From Panicum virgatum (taxonomy: Eukaryota; Streptophyta; Magnoliopsida; Poales; Poaceae), in the NCBI RefSeq assembly GCF_016808335.1, contig NC_053141.1:27330456-27394455 (forward strand): a stretch of DNA of 64,000 nucleotides, in the 5' to 3' direction. This document shows, piece by piece, positions 1-9,842 of the stretch. Both the position numbers and the translations under genes were made by a program. The notes beneath the pieces were generated by a model. It was not told where the DNA came from, made no database searches, and saw only the letters and a program-made list of their open reading frames with translations. Positions within the stretch are counted from its first letter, which is position 1; each line of letters opens with the position of its first letter.

Positions 1-1790
1 TTCAACTCGAAGCATCCATCCACCGAGAACTTGATGAAAACCTAGGGCCAAGACTGGAGGGAGACGACGGCCGCCGCAAGTCTTCGAAGTTGTCTAGGAG
101 ATGGCTTAGGCCGACCCTAGCCGCCGTGGCCTCCCTGCGTGGTTGAGCCATGGCGGAGTTCATGAGCTAGTTGGATTCATCGATGGTGTGCACATGGCGG
201 TGATGATTCAAACGAATCTATTATGTGAGTAATGATAATCATGTCTTCCGAATCTATTAGCGATCATGTTCTTTCTTTCGATTTCGTTCTTCTCTTTGGG
301 TTTGCTTCATCTTAGATCTATTATCGAGATAGATCGCTTAGCATGATCTTGTAGTCATGGTGGCTAGAGGTTCATGGCGGAACTACCAAAGGGGGTTCGA
401 CTTGCTTCAGGGTATTTCGTCGAAAAGGGTGGCGTCGTGACAGGCCGTTGCCATAGAATAGGCGGAGTATCGAGGGATCGGATTGGAGATTTTGGGTTTA
501 AAGATGCTTTTGATTGAGATGCATGATTTATCCGCTCGTTAGGTTGAACTACAACTAGATGACGATAGGCCTAGTCATATCTTTGGTTTTGCTATGATTA
601 AGCCTATGTTCATGGATGAGATCAACCTTTACATATCACTCATATCTATTAAAGGTTTACCCTTTATATGCAATCAATGCTTCATGTTAGGATAGATCCA
701 TTAGATTAGATGGAAAACCTTAGGTAGTTCTTTGTCGATCCATGGATTGATAAACCTTGGGGGAATACTCTAAGGGAAAAGCTACACGAACCGTGCGCTT
801 GCGGTATACAAATCGGGGCGCTAAGGAGCGTCAACAGGCACCACGCCTAACACTATCGAGTTACGTACTCCTGCCTCCCGGCAAGACAGAAAGCACTCTC
901 AAATAAGTAGAACTTGCTACTTACACAGACTAGGGGTCCCACTGATCAATGACAGAAACAAAACAAGTAACTGAAGTAAAGAAAAAGACTAGCGAGATAC
1001 CGACGAGAGACGAGGAACTTCACTCCGAAGATATTACATTCCTCCGAGGTGGTTTACAAAATGGAGTAAGGCCGAGAGAACTCGGCACCGCTCCTTTACT
1101 TTGGCTTTCACCAAGACTCTCACCTCACACTCTCCCTATTCTACTAAGTGGGACTACATCTTGCTTGGACTCTTCTCCTCTCCAAATGGTGTGTGCTGAA
1201 TGAGGGGTGGGGGCTCCCTTTTATAGGCCTCCAAGGTAGGTTGCTTAGCTTGTAAGCAAGGTTAAGGTTGCTTATCTTGTAAGCTAAGCTATGGTTGGCT
1301 TGACTTGGAAGCAAAGTTGTCCACGCATGCAAGGCAGTTGTAACTTCCACTTGAGGGATGCACACATGGCGGTTGTAACTTCCTCTTGAAGGCTGCACAC
1401 ATGGCGCAAAAAGGTCAGGCCGGCTGGCCTGGGGTTGTCCCCCCTCGGCCCTCTGTTCCACCGACGTGTCAATCAACGCTTGTATTTTCCTCCTCAAGTC
1501 GGTTTGGGACTTGTTCTGAGTTTGGTCACTGCAGGTGGACCCAACTTGTCATGGCTCAAGCCTTTCGGTATTGGTTTATGCATTTTCTATAAAACCACAT
1601 TGGATTGGCTTGTATTTGCACTCATGAGCACTCTGACCAAAGATGAGCCTGAATTGCCAAGGTGGATAGGCTGGCCAGCCTGGGTTTTCTCCCATTTTAG
1701 CCAAATTTCGCACATGTTGTTCATGCATTCAAATACTCACCAAAACTTGTGGAACTTATTAATATAAGTGAATTTGGCATGAATATGACC
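1..1790 (-). mobile_element. LTR-like retrotransposon remnant, minus-oriented, non-coding
   Basis: No credible protein is encoded; the short open frames overlap in several frames and resemble no family. Read on the minus strand, the stretch has the make-up of a plant LTR: a CTATAAAAGG TATA box near 1,220, then a GC-moderate transcribed part. Around 780-870 it carries a phrase about cgcaagcgcacgg and cgctaaggagcgtcaacagg that I associate with the ends of grass gypsy LTRs. No TG...CA ends, primer site or second LTR were found, so both boundaries are arbitrary. It could be a solo LTR or two overlapping remnants. Confidence 0.4.
1217..1226 (-). promoter_or_regulatory. TATA box of the minus-oriented LTR remnant
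   Basis: The minus strand reads CTATAAAAGG, a strong plant TATA match in a GC-richer setting. It would start transcription about 25-30 bases further left (around 1,190). Assigning it to an LTR promoter is inference from context. Confidence 0.35.
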
Positions 1791-2216
1791 TTTGTTTCAA
1801 GAAATCAGGCTGAGCGTTGGCGGCAAAAATCACCGATATAGATCGCCAACAAAGATGCTTATCTGGCGTCGGGTAGAGATATGCAAAGAAGAGCCCATTG
1901 GCAAAGGCCGCATATAAGGTGTATCAGCAAAGCTGTACGTGTAAGGTGCATCGGGAAACCTGAAGGAATGACCCCGCATCGGAAAAAGTCCCTAGGAAGG
2001 CTTCACGTCGACAAAGTCTCGCGAGGGAGACCATCGGCAAAAGGGTGCGCAACGGTTATAAGCGGATAAGAAGGATGACGTCACCCGGAGTGTTGTGGCC
2101 TGGAATCAGAAGGCGGACTCCAACGAAAAGGGAAAGCTTGGAGCCAAAGTTATCTTCATTTTGGGATATTCCTTATTTTGTTTCGTATTTGATTAGGACT
2201 CGTGTTAGCTTCAGGG

Positions 2217-2224
2217 TATAAATA
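2217..2224 (+). promoter_or_regulatory. TATA box of the plus-oriented LTR remnant
   Basis: TATAAATA lies about 135 bases downstream of a TGACGTCA palindrome (2,076-2,083), the site class bound by plant bZIP/TGA factors. The spacing fits an LTR U3 promoter. Function is inferred only. Confidence 0.4.
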
Positions 2225-2365
2225 GAAACCCTACGACAATGTAAAGAACTCTCCAACAATCAATACACAAACTGGCCCCGTGCCTTTCGAGTCTAGTCGA
2301 GTCGTTGAGTTCTTCGAGAGGGCTATTTGATCCGTCGACCTCTGTAAGTCCCGACAACCTTGTCT

Positions 2366-3215
2366 ATCATGTCTAGTATCATGCGGCAGATTTAGATTGG
2401 ATGGCAAGTAGTCTTGTTTTACTTTGCTTAGTATCGTGTGGCAGATTTAAGCTTAGTAGCAAGAGGTCTTCGTTTCGCCTCATATCATACGGTGGATTAA
2501 GGTAGAACACGATAGTTATCGAGTCTTGGTTGAGTTGGGTGCCATGTAGTAGGCATAGATTTGGCTCAAGGATTAGTTATTGGCTCTATTAGATCGGGCT
2601 AATCTATTAGATTCATTAAGTTATCCAAAGTGTTGATTATTTATTATTGTTTATATTTATTGCAACACTTTTTGCCCAATCTAGATTGATCGAGCTTGGC
2701 CTTACATCTTTTATAGATCTAATTTGTCTTTGATGCTTTTTATGTCCATCTTGCCGTGATAGTTAGATCTAGTGCTTGCATTGGCCAAGTTATATCAGTC
2801 TAGATTGTTACATGTTGTGGGTTCGAGCTTGTTAGATGCAAATAGATGCTTGACAGAGCTGGGTGTCGTGCGGTAGATGTAGGTTTTTGGGTTGCTTTAG
2901 AGCTAGTCATCCGGTGGACTAGAATTTGATTCAATCTTATTGGTTTATTTGTGTTTGGCTCATTTGTTCCTGCTCCATGAACCCCGGATCGGCAAACTTG
3001 CCGATGCGGTTATGCTTTCACGAGTAGTAAGTATTTATAGATCTGTCAGGTAATGCATGCTTTTAGCTTCTTTCTTCTAGGACGTATCATGCGGTGGATT
3101 AGTCTAGTTGTGAGCAGTGGCATATATCTAAGAAAGTGGTATCATGCGGTGAATTAGCTTGATTGGGTTTATGCTGGACGGGTTTAGGAAGATTAGTCGT
3201 GTGGTGGACTAGTTA
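2366..3215 (+). repeat. Irregularly spaced short repeats (GTATCATGCGGTGGATTAG type)
   Basis: About eight degenerate copies of a 19-base phrase occur here, for example near 2,370, 2,432, 2,486, 2,868, 2,918, 3,087, 3,139 and 3,193. They vary as TATCATGCGG, TATCGTGTGG, TGTCGTGCGG and so on, followed by t/cggaYta. Spacing is irregular (roughly 50-330 bases), so this is not a simple tandem array. Confidence 0.5.
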
Positions 3216-3657
3216 GATTAAGCCTATGCATGTGTTATTTAGACTAGATTTATTTATATGAGCTACCCCTTTTATCTATCATGTTAACTAGATTTGATTG
3301 GCTAAGGTTATGTGCTTTACATATTGTTATTCATATAGCTGGTTTAATCTTTTTAACATGCTCACTGATCACGATAGGCAAACATGTTTTTGTTCATTCA
3401 TTCATCAGAATTGCCGATCACATCGTTTATCCGTTTGGCAGACAACTTCCGATCTGTATGTCGCATACAATCGGCTCCAGGGCCACAAATATGGAACTGT
3501 CTAGCCACACCCGATAAGTTCCAGCTTTTGTTACTAATCGGTTTTTCTCCCTTGTCAATTGCATGTCAAATTGACTGGCATGTCCCAGATCTCACCTTTT
3601 TGAAGCCACGCGTTCTGGCTTGCTGTGTGTTAGGCACAATGAGCCACATTTTGTGAC

Positions 3658-4617
3658 AACACTGTCTCAAGTCTTTCTGCTGCAGCAAAGACCTCTTCAT
3701 AGTCAATGCCTTGTTTGTGAACATATCCTTTAGCAACCAATCTGGCTTTTGTACTTCACCACTTCTCCTTCTTCATTCTTCTTTAACTTGTAAACCCACT
3801 TCAACCCAATTGGCTTGTGGCCAGTTGGTAGTTCCTCCAACTCCCAGGTCTTGTTGTTGTTGATGGATTGGATTTCACTCTCCATTGCTATTATCCAATT
3901 ACCATAACCAGATGCATCTTGGTAGCAAGATGGTTCCTCCATAGCTGCCAATAGAGCTTCTACTTCACTGTTAGAGGTTAATTCCACCTCCATTGTGTCC
4001 TAATACACTTCATTCAGATTTTTGAATCTCACAGGCCTCTCATCCAGGTCAATTGTATCATCAACATCCATCTCTGTAGGTACATCTCCTGTATTTGCAT
4101 TCACCAAGGCCTCAACCTCTATTGCATGATCATGAACAGTATCTGCTTGTGAGTTTTCTCCTACTGTACCTGAATCTGCAAATGCATCATCAAAGTTGTT
4201 TCCACTAGGAGTACCACTTTCATTGTCATTTTCTCCTCCCTTAGACTGATGACCATTATGATTATCACCATCAACTTGACCACCTGTCCATGGTTGATAC
4301 ACTACTGCCTCAGTGTCATCCACCACAAAATCTGAATTTTCTCCAAATTCAGTGTTCCACTGCCAATTGAAAGTTTCTTCAAATATAACATCTCTACTGA
4401 CAACTATTCTTCTTGTCTGAGGATTGTATAGCCTGTGTGCTTTACTTCCCTCCACACCAAAATAGACCATGCCAAAACTACTATCATCAAATTTTCTCAT
4501 ATGAGACACTGCTGGTCTCACATTGGCTCTACACCCAAAAACTTTCACATGACCGAACTGTGGTTTTCTGCCACTCCACCCCTCAAAAGGAGTCCTATAG
4601 CCCATGACTTTTGTTGG
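3658..4617 (-). pseudogene. pol: copia integrase C-terminal part and start of reverse transcriptase
   Basis: Immediately across the MULE, the copia frame resumes with the GYRTPFEGWSGRKP segment typical of the integrase C-terminal side, followed by KVFGCRA and an acidic linker. The stop at 4,000-4,002 is a single in-frame nonsense codon, after which the same frame gives the RT entry motif AMESEIQSINNNKTWEL and GLKWVYKLKK. An extra A in the run at 3,747-3,750 shifts the frame; beyond it the frame gives ARLVAKGYVHKQGIDYEEVF. Homology ends near 3,658, before the YVDD catalytic box. Confidence 0.85.
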
Positions 4618-4626
4618 TAACCTTTT
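4618..4626 (+). repeat. Target site duplication of the MULE, left copy
   Basis: TAACCTTTT, identical to 5,588-5,596. Without the element and one copy, the flanking copia integrase frame is continuous, which confirms the insertion point. Confidence 0.9.
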
Positions 4627-5587
4627 GGCAAAATTGGCTCTAGGACATTGTCCAAATGTGCCTTTTGCTGTGGGACATTAAAAAAAATTGGTCTTTGCTC
4701 AAACACACTAAAATTTCATAGCTATTTGCTCGCACACACTACCCCTATTATTATATTTCATTTTAATTGAAGGCCAGGCTAAATGACTAAAATGCCCTTA
4801 ATCCTCACTTCTAACCGGACAACACCAGATAGGATAGCAGACTAGCAGTCACGACTCGAGCGGCTCCTATCGCTTGGGCGCAAGCACGGGGGCGGCACCG
4901 GCAGAGGAGCGGGGGGTGGCAGCAGCTTCTGGCAGCAGCGCGAAGGGGCGGGGCAGCGGCTTCCCGCAGAGGAGCGCACGGGCGGGGCACTCGCATGCAT
5001 AGGGACCAGGCCGGGCGGCAGCTTGCCGGCGCGCAGGGGCTGGGCGCTTGCGGCCCGGATCCCAAGGCGGGGCAGCGGCATCGTGGCCCAGGCGTCGCGG
5101 TCCAGGGGTTGGGCGGTGGCCGGGACGCAGGAGCTACGGTGTGGTCGCCGCCGCCTTCATCGACGGCTTCTCCATCCAGATCTTCCTCTTCTACTGCTTC
5201 GCGCGCTGGTACCGTCACGCTGTCTGCGGCGCGCACGGGCTCAGGCGGCAGCGGTGGCGAAGACCTATCATCGTCATCAATGCAGCAGCAACAGTAGGAG
5301 CATGAGGACACCTCCGACACACCACCGGTCCTGACGTGGTTGGCGTACGCGCTCTGCCTCCTCAACATCATCGTTATGGTGGTCTATTCTATTCTCTTAT
5401 GCGAGCTAAGGGCAAATTGTCCAAAAATTATGTTTCATGACCTCTTTAGACTAAAAATAATATTATATGAGTTATAGTGTCTTGTGGCAAATTACAATAA
5501 TTGAAGAGTGTGTCTTGACAAAGACATCTTTTTCAGTGTCCTATGGCAAAAGCCATCTTTGAAGAGTGTCCAGGAGCCAATTTTGCC
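4627..5587. mobile_element. Non-autonomous Mutator-like element (MULE) with 9-bp TSD
   Basis: The element is 961 bp. It begins GGCAAAATTGGCTC and ends with the exact reverse complement. The similarity continues imperfectly for roughly 100 bases (GGACAYT, GGCTTTTGC and GGACACT-type blocks on both sides). It is bracketed by a perfect 9-bp direct repeat, TAACCTTTT, at 4,618-4,626 and 5,588-5,596. Long terminal inverted repeats plus a 9-bp duplication define the Mutator superfamily. There is no transposase, and the GC-rich centre (4,830-5,380) contrasts with the AT-rich ends, as in Pack-MULEs that carry captured host sequence. Confidence 0.88.
4830..5400. other. GC-rich cargo of the MULE, possible captured gene fragment
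   Basis: This core is far richer in GC than the element ends and the surrounding copia sequence. Several overlapping frames are open on both strands, which GC-rich DNA gives by chance. The only protein-like pieces are on the plus strand: a hydrophobic stretch FIDGFSIQIFLFYCFARWY (about 5,157-5,215) and a membrane-segment-like VLTWLAYALCLLNIIVMVVY in another frame (about 5,329-5,390). They are not in one frame. A decayed fragment of a membrane-protein gene is possible; I do not recognise the family. Confidence 0.3.
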
Positions 5588-5596
5588 TAACCTTTT
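5588..5596 (+). repeat. Target site duplication of the MULE, right copy
   Basis: TAACCTTTT, identical to 4,618-4,626. Nine bases is the Mutator-type length. Confidence 0.9.
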
Positions 5597-6660
5597 CAAT
5601 AAGTACACTGAATGCTTTACAGCTTCACCCCCGAAACATTCAGGTACTCTCATACCTTAGAGCATTGATCTAGCCATCTCCATGACATTTCTATTTCTCC
5701 TTTCAACAACATCATTTTGCTGTGGAGTAAAAGGTGATGTGAACTGCCTCTTAATCCCAACCTGTTCACACACATCCTTGAAAGCTGCTGCTAAAAACTC
5801 TCCACCTCTATCAGACCTAACTGTCTTAATCTTATACCCAACACAGCTTTCTGCCTCTGCCTTGAACTTGACAAATGCAGATACTGCTTGGTCCTTTGTT
5901 TTCAGGATCTCAACTGTCATCCATCTGCTACAATCAGCCACAATTAGCATGAAATATTTGTTACCACCAGCTGTCTCAGGTGTAATTCGGCCACATAGGT
6001 CAATATATATGCACCAACTACTGAGGCTCTTCTGCTCTCCACTATGCAAATTTTGGAAATGACATTCTTGTTTGCTTCCCTGCCAAACAAGCATGGCATA
6101 CCTGATCTGGGTGACTGATGAGTGGTACACCCCTAGCCATCTCCTTTTCTACTAACATCTCAATAGAATGAAAGTTTACATGTCCCAATCTCCCATGCCA
6201 AAGCCAAGACTGATCACCAACACTAGCAAGGAAACTCACTGGCTCAACTGCATTTAGATAAATCGCATACAGTCTATTGATAGTTCTCTGAACTCTCGTT
6301 ATTACTCTCCATGTTTTCTTGTTTGTCACTTCTATCAATTCATCACCATTTCTACTTTATAGCCTATCTCTGTTAACTGACCCAAGCTAATGAGATTGCT
6401 TTTCAGTTTAGGGATGAAATAAACACCACACAATAGCCATTGTTCACCTGACAGACCTTGAAAAAAATAGAGCCTCTACCATGAATTTCAACTGATGAAC
6501 CATCCCCAAACCGTACCTTGCCACCAATGGTGGTATAGATGTGCCTAAACTTCAGCCGATCTCCAGTCATATGATTGCTTGCACCATTGTCCAGGTACCA
6601 CAAATCACCATTTGACTCCATCTCTAGTGAAATGCAACTCTGAAGCGAGATGTACTTCAT
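5597..6660 (-). pseudogene. pol: copia protease and integrase remnant
   Basis: Order of domains: an aspartic protease motif WYLDNGASNHMTG (near 6,600; the active-site triplet is D-N-G rather than the common D-T/S-G); a GAG-pre-integrase zinc region with WLWHGRLGHVNFHS and CHACLAGK (6,060-6,220); then the integrase core with first Asp in YIDLCG, second Asp in RSDRGGEF and catalytic Glu in PQQNDVVERRNR (5,700-6,020). At least two frameshifts separate the pieces, one near 6,400 and one near 6,060-6,130. It stops at the MULE insertion and resumes at 4,617. Confidence 0.85.
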
Positions 6661-6738
6661 TCAGACACACCATCTCCTGAGCCTGAATGTTTTTCGACAA
6701 CAGGCATTTTGGCTGTCCCGGTTCTACCGTTTCAGCCA

Positions 6739-7687
6739 TCAACACTGTAGCCTCGAACTCAACCTTCTTGACATGATGGGCTTCTTCATCCTTCTTCTCA
6801 CTCGGGCATCTATTTGCATAGTGCCAGTACTCCTATCACTTGAAGCACTTGATGTGGCTTTTGTCACGCCTTCCCGCGCCTTCTCTGCCACCACCACCAA
6901 TGCTACCGTGGCCACTGCTTCCACCACCACTGCCACGTCCTCATCCTCGTCCACGACCACTGCCAAGGTTTCTCCCACCACCAGAGCTCTCTCCAGGCAC
7001 CTTCTGCTGAGCTTCCCACTCCGCTTGTGTCAAGAGCACCTAGCCGGTGTCTGACCGAGAACCTCCTGCACCCCGCTTGGTTCTCTCCTCGAATGCCTTC
7101 AGTCTCCCAACTGCTTCGTCAAATGGGAGTTTCTTGAAATCGTAGAACTGCTCGATCCTGGTAACCACATTGATGAACCTCTCTGGCAAAGTGTTGAAAA
7201 GTTTCTTCACCAGTGCACCATCATGAAGTGATCCACCTAGACCCGAATACCTTACTGACATACTCGTCAATTTCCCAGTATAGGAGTCCACCGATTCGTC
7301 CTCGTTCATCTTCAATGCATCAGACTCACACATCAAAGTCTATAGTCTTGCCTCCTTGACATGATGTTGACCCACGAATCTTGATTTGAGCGAGTCCCAG
7401 ACCTCCTTCTCGGTCTTCTTCATTGCAACCTGCATCAACAGATCGTCAGGCAGGCATTGGAGCAGATGCGCCTTTGCCTTCATGTCCTTGGCCTTGTTCT
7501 TCGCAACCACTGCTCGATCTTGACTTGACGATTGTCCCGTCGGATCTATCACCTCCCATACTCCCTGATCCTCCATGATCGCCTGTGTCCGGATGCTCCA
7601 ACTCACATAATTGGTGTGTGTCAGCGGTGGGTAATAGATCCGCCCCCCGTCGCCTCCACCACTACTCCTAACACCCCGCTCTGACAT
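6739..7687 (-). pseudogene. gag: copia gag remnant with broken zinc knuckle
   Basis: The frame starts at ATG 7,685-7,687 (MSERGVRSSGGG) and runs through a typical copia gag: a YPPLTHTNYVSWSIRTQAIM segment, then a helical capsid-like region ending near 7,040. The same frame continues through stops at 7,337-7,339 and 7,040-7,042 into a Gly/Arg-rich linker. It reaches a degenerate CX2CX4HX4C zinc knuckle at 6,804-6,848, where the second Cys codon and its neighbour are both stops. The start is supported by the primer site about 36 bases upstream. The nonsense codons mean no functional capsid or nucleocapsid. Confidence 0.8.
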
Positions 7688-7722
7688 GGTGGATCAAACA
7701 CAACACAACACAAGTGATTGAT

Positions 7723-7735
7723 GGCTCCGATGCCA
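7723..7735 (-). other. Primer binding site, initiator-Met tRNA type
   Basis: The minus strand reads TGGCATCGGAGCC, two changes from the plant consensus TGGTATCAGAGCC complementary to the 3' end of initiator methionine tRNA. It lies two bases inside the LTR end, as expected for minus-strand priming. Confidence 0.7.
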
Positions 7736-7737
7736 AA

Positions 7738-8096
7738 TGAAAGCAAAGGATCAACAATCACAAGCGATTCGCATGGTGGCTAGGCCTATAGGTCAAGATC
7801 GCGCACGAAGAACATAGGAAATGCGACGAACTGCAACTGTCGACAGGGTGTTGACATTGCCCCTTTTCACTGATAACAAATCCGATTACAATGGAGGTTA
7901 CAATATAACTGAGGCTCTAACACGCTCCTCTTACACCCATCTATTTATCCCAATAGCTAACACACACACTTGCAACATAAAAACACACGCTACAAAGCGA
8001 TACAAGTTGGCAGAAAACAACTGTTTCACACGCACAATGCTCTGGGCGCAGTCACCATGCTCCACCCTGACGCCAACCGTTCCCGCCAACACAACA
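7738..8096 (-). repeat. 5' LTR of the minus-strand copia element
   Basis: In element orientation the sequence runs from about TGTTG (8,096-8,092) to ...TTTCA (7,740-7,738), giving the expected TG...CA ends, and is followed directly by a primer site. A GATAAATAG TATA-like motif occurs near 7,947-7,958 on the minus strand. There is no partner LTR to compare with, so the outer boundary is uncertain by several bases. Confidence 0.55.
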
Positions 8097-8151
8097 ATTC
8101 AAATTCCTCAGCAGCTTCCACTATGTAAGAAAGTAACAAAAAAGACATTGC

Positions 8152-9835
8152 CATCAGAGATGTTGAATTAATTCGCGTCTGTAATTTATTATTAGAGACG
8201 TGTATCTACTATACACATCTCTGATGTGATCAATCTCAAATGACTACTGCGGTAACATGTTTTTTATGTGGAATAACAGAGACCCGGATGAACAAAACGC
8301 GTCTCAGATGGTTTAGACAGTCATCAGAGACGTGGACGAACCACACGTCTGTGTTCCCATTACTCGGACCCGAAAAAATTATCAAGTGGCGTTAACTACA
8401 CCTTGCGTCCGTCCGTCCATCCCCACCTCCCGTCTCTTCCTCTCCACTGTTATCCTATCCTCTCCTCTCCACTAGGGTTAGCCACCGCCTGTCGTCTAGC
8501 CGCCGCTGCAGCCCCAATCCGTCGCGTGGTTCCTCCCAGGCCGCGCTGCTCGGCGCGCACCTCCGCGACGTCCGCACTCGCGCCGAGCACGACCTTGCTC
8601 TCGTCGACGTCGACAGCACCGAGGGCAGTGACCCCGCCGCCCCCGCGGACCTCCGCCTCCTCCCCACGGCGTTCCTCGCCACTCGCGACGGCCGCGAAGA
8701 CGCCGCCCTGCTGATCTACAAGGAGGAGGCCCGCGATGCGCCGTTCGACCCCTGCTCCCGCACCCTCTCCTACCACCTGTGCCACTTCGACGGGCGAGAG
8801 GAGGAGTCGGTGCGGTGGAGCGCGGCATACCGCCGCCTCGTCTGCGAGCTCTCCGCATGTAGGCGCGGGACGTGGCTGACGGTGTTGCAGAGGCATCTCC
8901 TGTTTCATGGTAAGTTACCTTGCACTCGTCTCATCCTCAGATCTGATGCATGAATGTGGTGGATTGGATTATTCAAGGCTTCAAGCTATTGTGTGCAGGC
9001 CTGCAGGGTTGTTGTGTAATGTTTTGATATGGTTCTTCTTTGATCAATTTATCTGTTAGGCACCAGTAAGATCACCAATCGGTTAGTACAATAAATCAAA
9101 AGACTAATACTTGCTGAGTTACTTGATCTTGTTTGCACCTTGATCATGGCCACAACGTTGTATCTTTACATAATGTAGTACTACATTAGCATGGTATCTT
9201 ACACTCTTAACTTCATTCTTCAAACCTCTTTAACCTTTCCACGGTCATATTTGTACAGTGTTGAATCTCTACATAGTGTTGAATCTCTACATACTTTCTA
9301 ATCTGGTTCTCATTAGAGTATCCGAGCCACCGCAGATCATCCGCTATGTATGCTATGCATCTCTATACTTAACAACTCCCTGCTATTTTGGTGAAATTGA
9401 GAAGAATGTACATTTATGTCTTCAATTAACAATATGCTGTTTTGTTGTAGCCAAGGAGCAGTTTGCTGAAGCTGAGAGGAAAGAAAGTAGCTAGGAGGTA
9501 TTTGTATTGCCATTTATTCTAGAGCAACCATCACATTTTGATTGGTTAGGTGGATACTCTATGTAATTGCTTACAATTTAATAGACTGTAATCAAAATTT
9601 TTGTGTACTGTGAACCATTTATCTTATGTATTTTGATCATGAGAAGTCTTACATAAGGTCAATTTTCAGACCGTTTTATTGTTTCTTAACATCATTGTGC
9701 AAAGTCTTTTAATGGTTGAAATGTACCATTTGTGAAATGTGGAATTTAGAAATGTACATTGTGGATCTAGATTTCTTTTTTTTATTTTTGCAAATTTTTA
9801 TCAGAGACTCGTATTAACTAGCTGTGTCTCTGATG
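8152..9835. mobile_element. DNA-transposon-like element with CATCAGAG borders
   Basis: The left side starts CATCAGAGATG and the right side ends with the inverse, ...GTCTCTGATG. About 45 bases from each end can be aligned imperfectly (CATCAGAGA...TTAATNCGNGTCT). Further subterminal copies of cagagacg / gtctctgatg lie at about 8,200, 8,280, 8,325 and 9,800. Repeated subterminal motifs in both orientations are typical of CACTA-type elements, but no CACTA terminus and no convincing target duplication was found. The superfamily is therefore unassigned. It encloses the two-exon gene fragment at 8,396-9,494. Confidence 0.45.
8396..9494 (+). pseudogene. Two-exon host gene fragment of unknown function carried in an element
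   Basis: Exon 1 is open from 8,396 to 8,909 with no ATG. From about 8,540 it has a protein-like composition (LLGAHLRDVRTRAEHDLALV, then LSYHLCHFDGREEESVRW). It ends in phase 1 at a consensus donor G|GTAAGT (8,909/8,910). An AT-richer intron runs to the acceptor TTTGTTGTAG at 9,450. Exon 2 (9,451-9,494) joins in frame, adding AKEQFAEAERKESS and a TAG stop. The matching splice phase and the GC contrast between exon and intron argue for a real gene origin. The missing start and the flanking transposon borders suggest a captured, 5'-truncated copy. I do not recognise the family. Confidence 0.55.
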
Positions 9836-9842
9836 TGGTTCA

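Larger units (their letters stand above)
1791..3657 (+). mobile_element. LTR-like retrotransposon remnant, plus-oriented, non-coding
   Basis: A second non-coding stretch with LTR character on the plus strand. It has a perfect TGACGTCA bZIP-type palindrome at 2,076-2,083, a TATA box (TATAAATA) at 2,217-2,224, and a U5-like downstream part with a degenerate short motif repeated many times (see 2,366-3,215). It abuts the broken reverse transcriptase of the next copia element at about 3,657, so it either inserted there or replaced the lost 3' half. No PBS, PPT or paired LTR was found. Confidence 0.4.
3658..8096 (-). mobile_element. Ty1/copia retrotransposon, 3'-truncated, split by a MULE
   Basis: Reading right to left: LTR (about 8,096-7,738), primer site (7,735-7,723), gag (7,687 onward), protease, integrase, and the first part of reverse transcriptase, where homology stops at about 3,658. 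The order PR-IN-RT is diagnostic for Ty1/copia. The rest of RT, RNase H and the second LTR are missing. Coding sequence has in-frame stops (for example 7,337-7,339, 7,040-7,042, 4,000-4,002) and frameshifts (near 6,400 and 3,748). A 961-bp MULE sits inside the integrase region. This is an old, dead copy. Confidence 0.9.

Noticed and set aside
5048..5400. Membrane-protein gene in the MULE
   Set aside because: The two hydrophobic stretches are in different frames with stops between them; kept only as a possible captured fragment.
8450..8908. Minus-strand 152-codon frame opposite the two-exon fragment
   Set aside because: It is the shadow of the plus-strand exon, which has a matching splice phase and stop.
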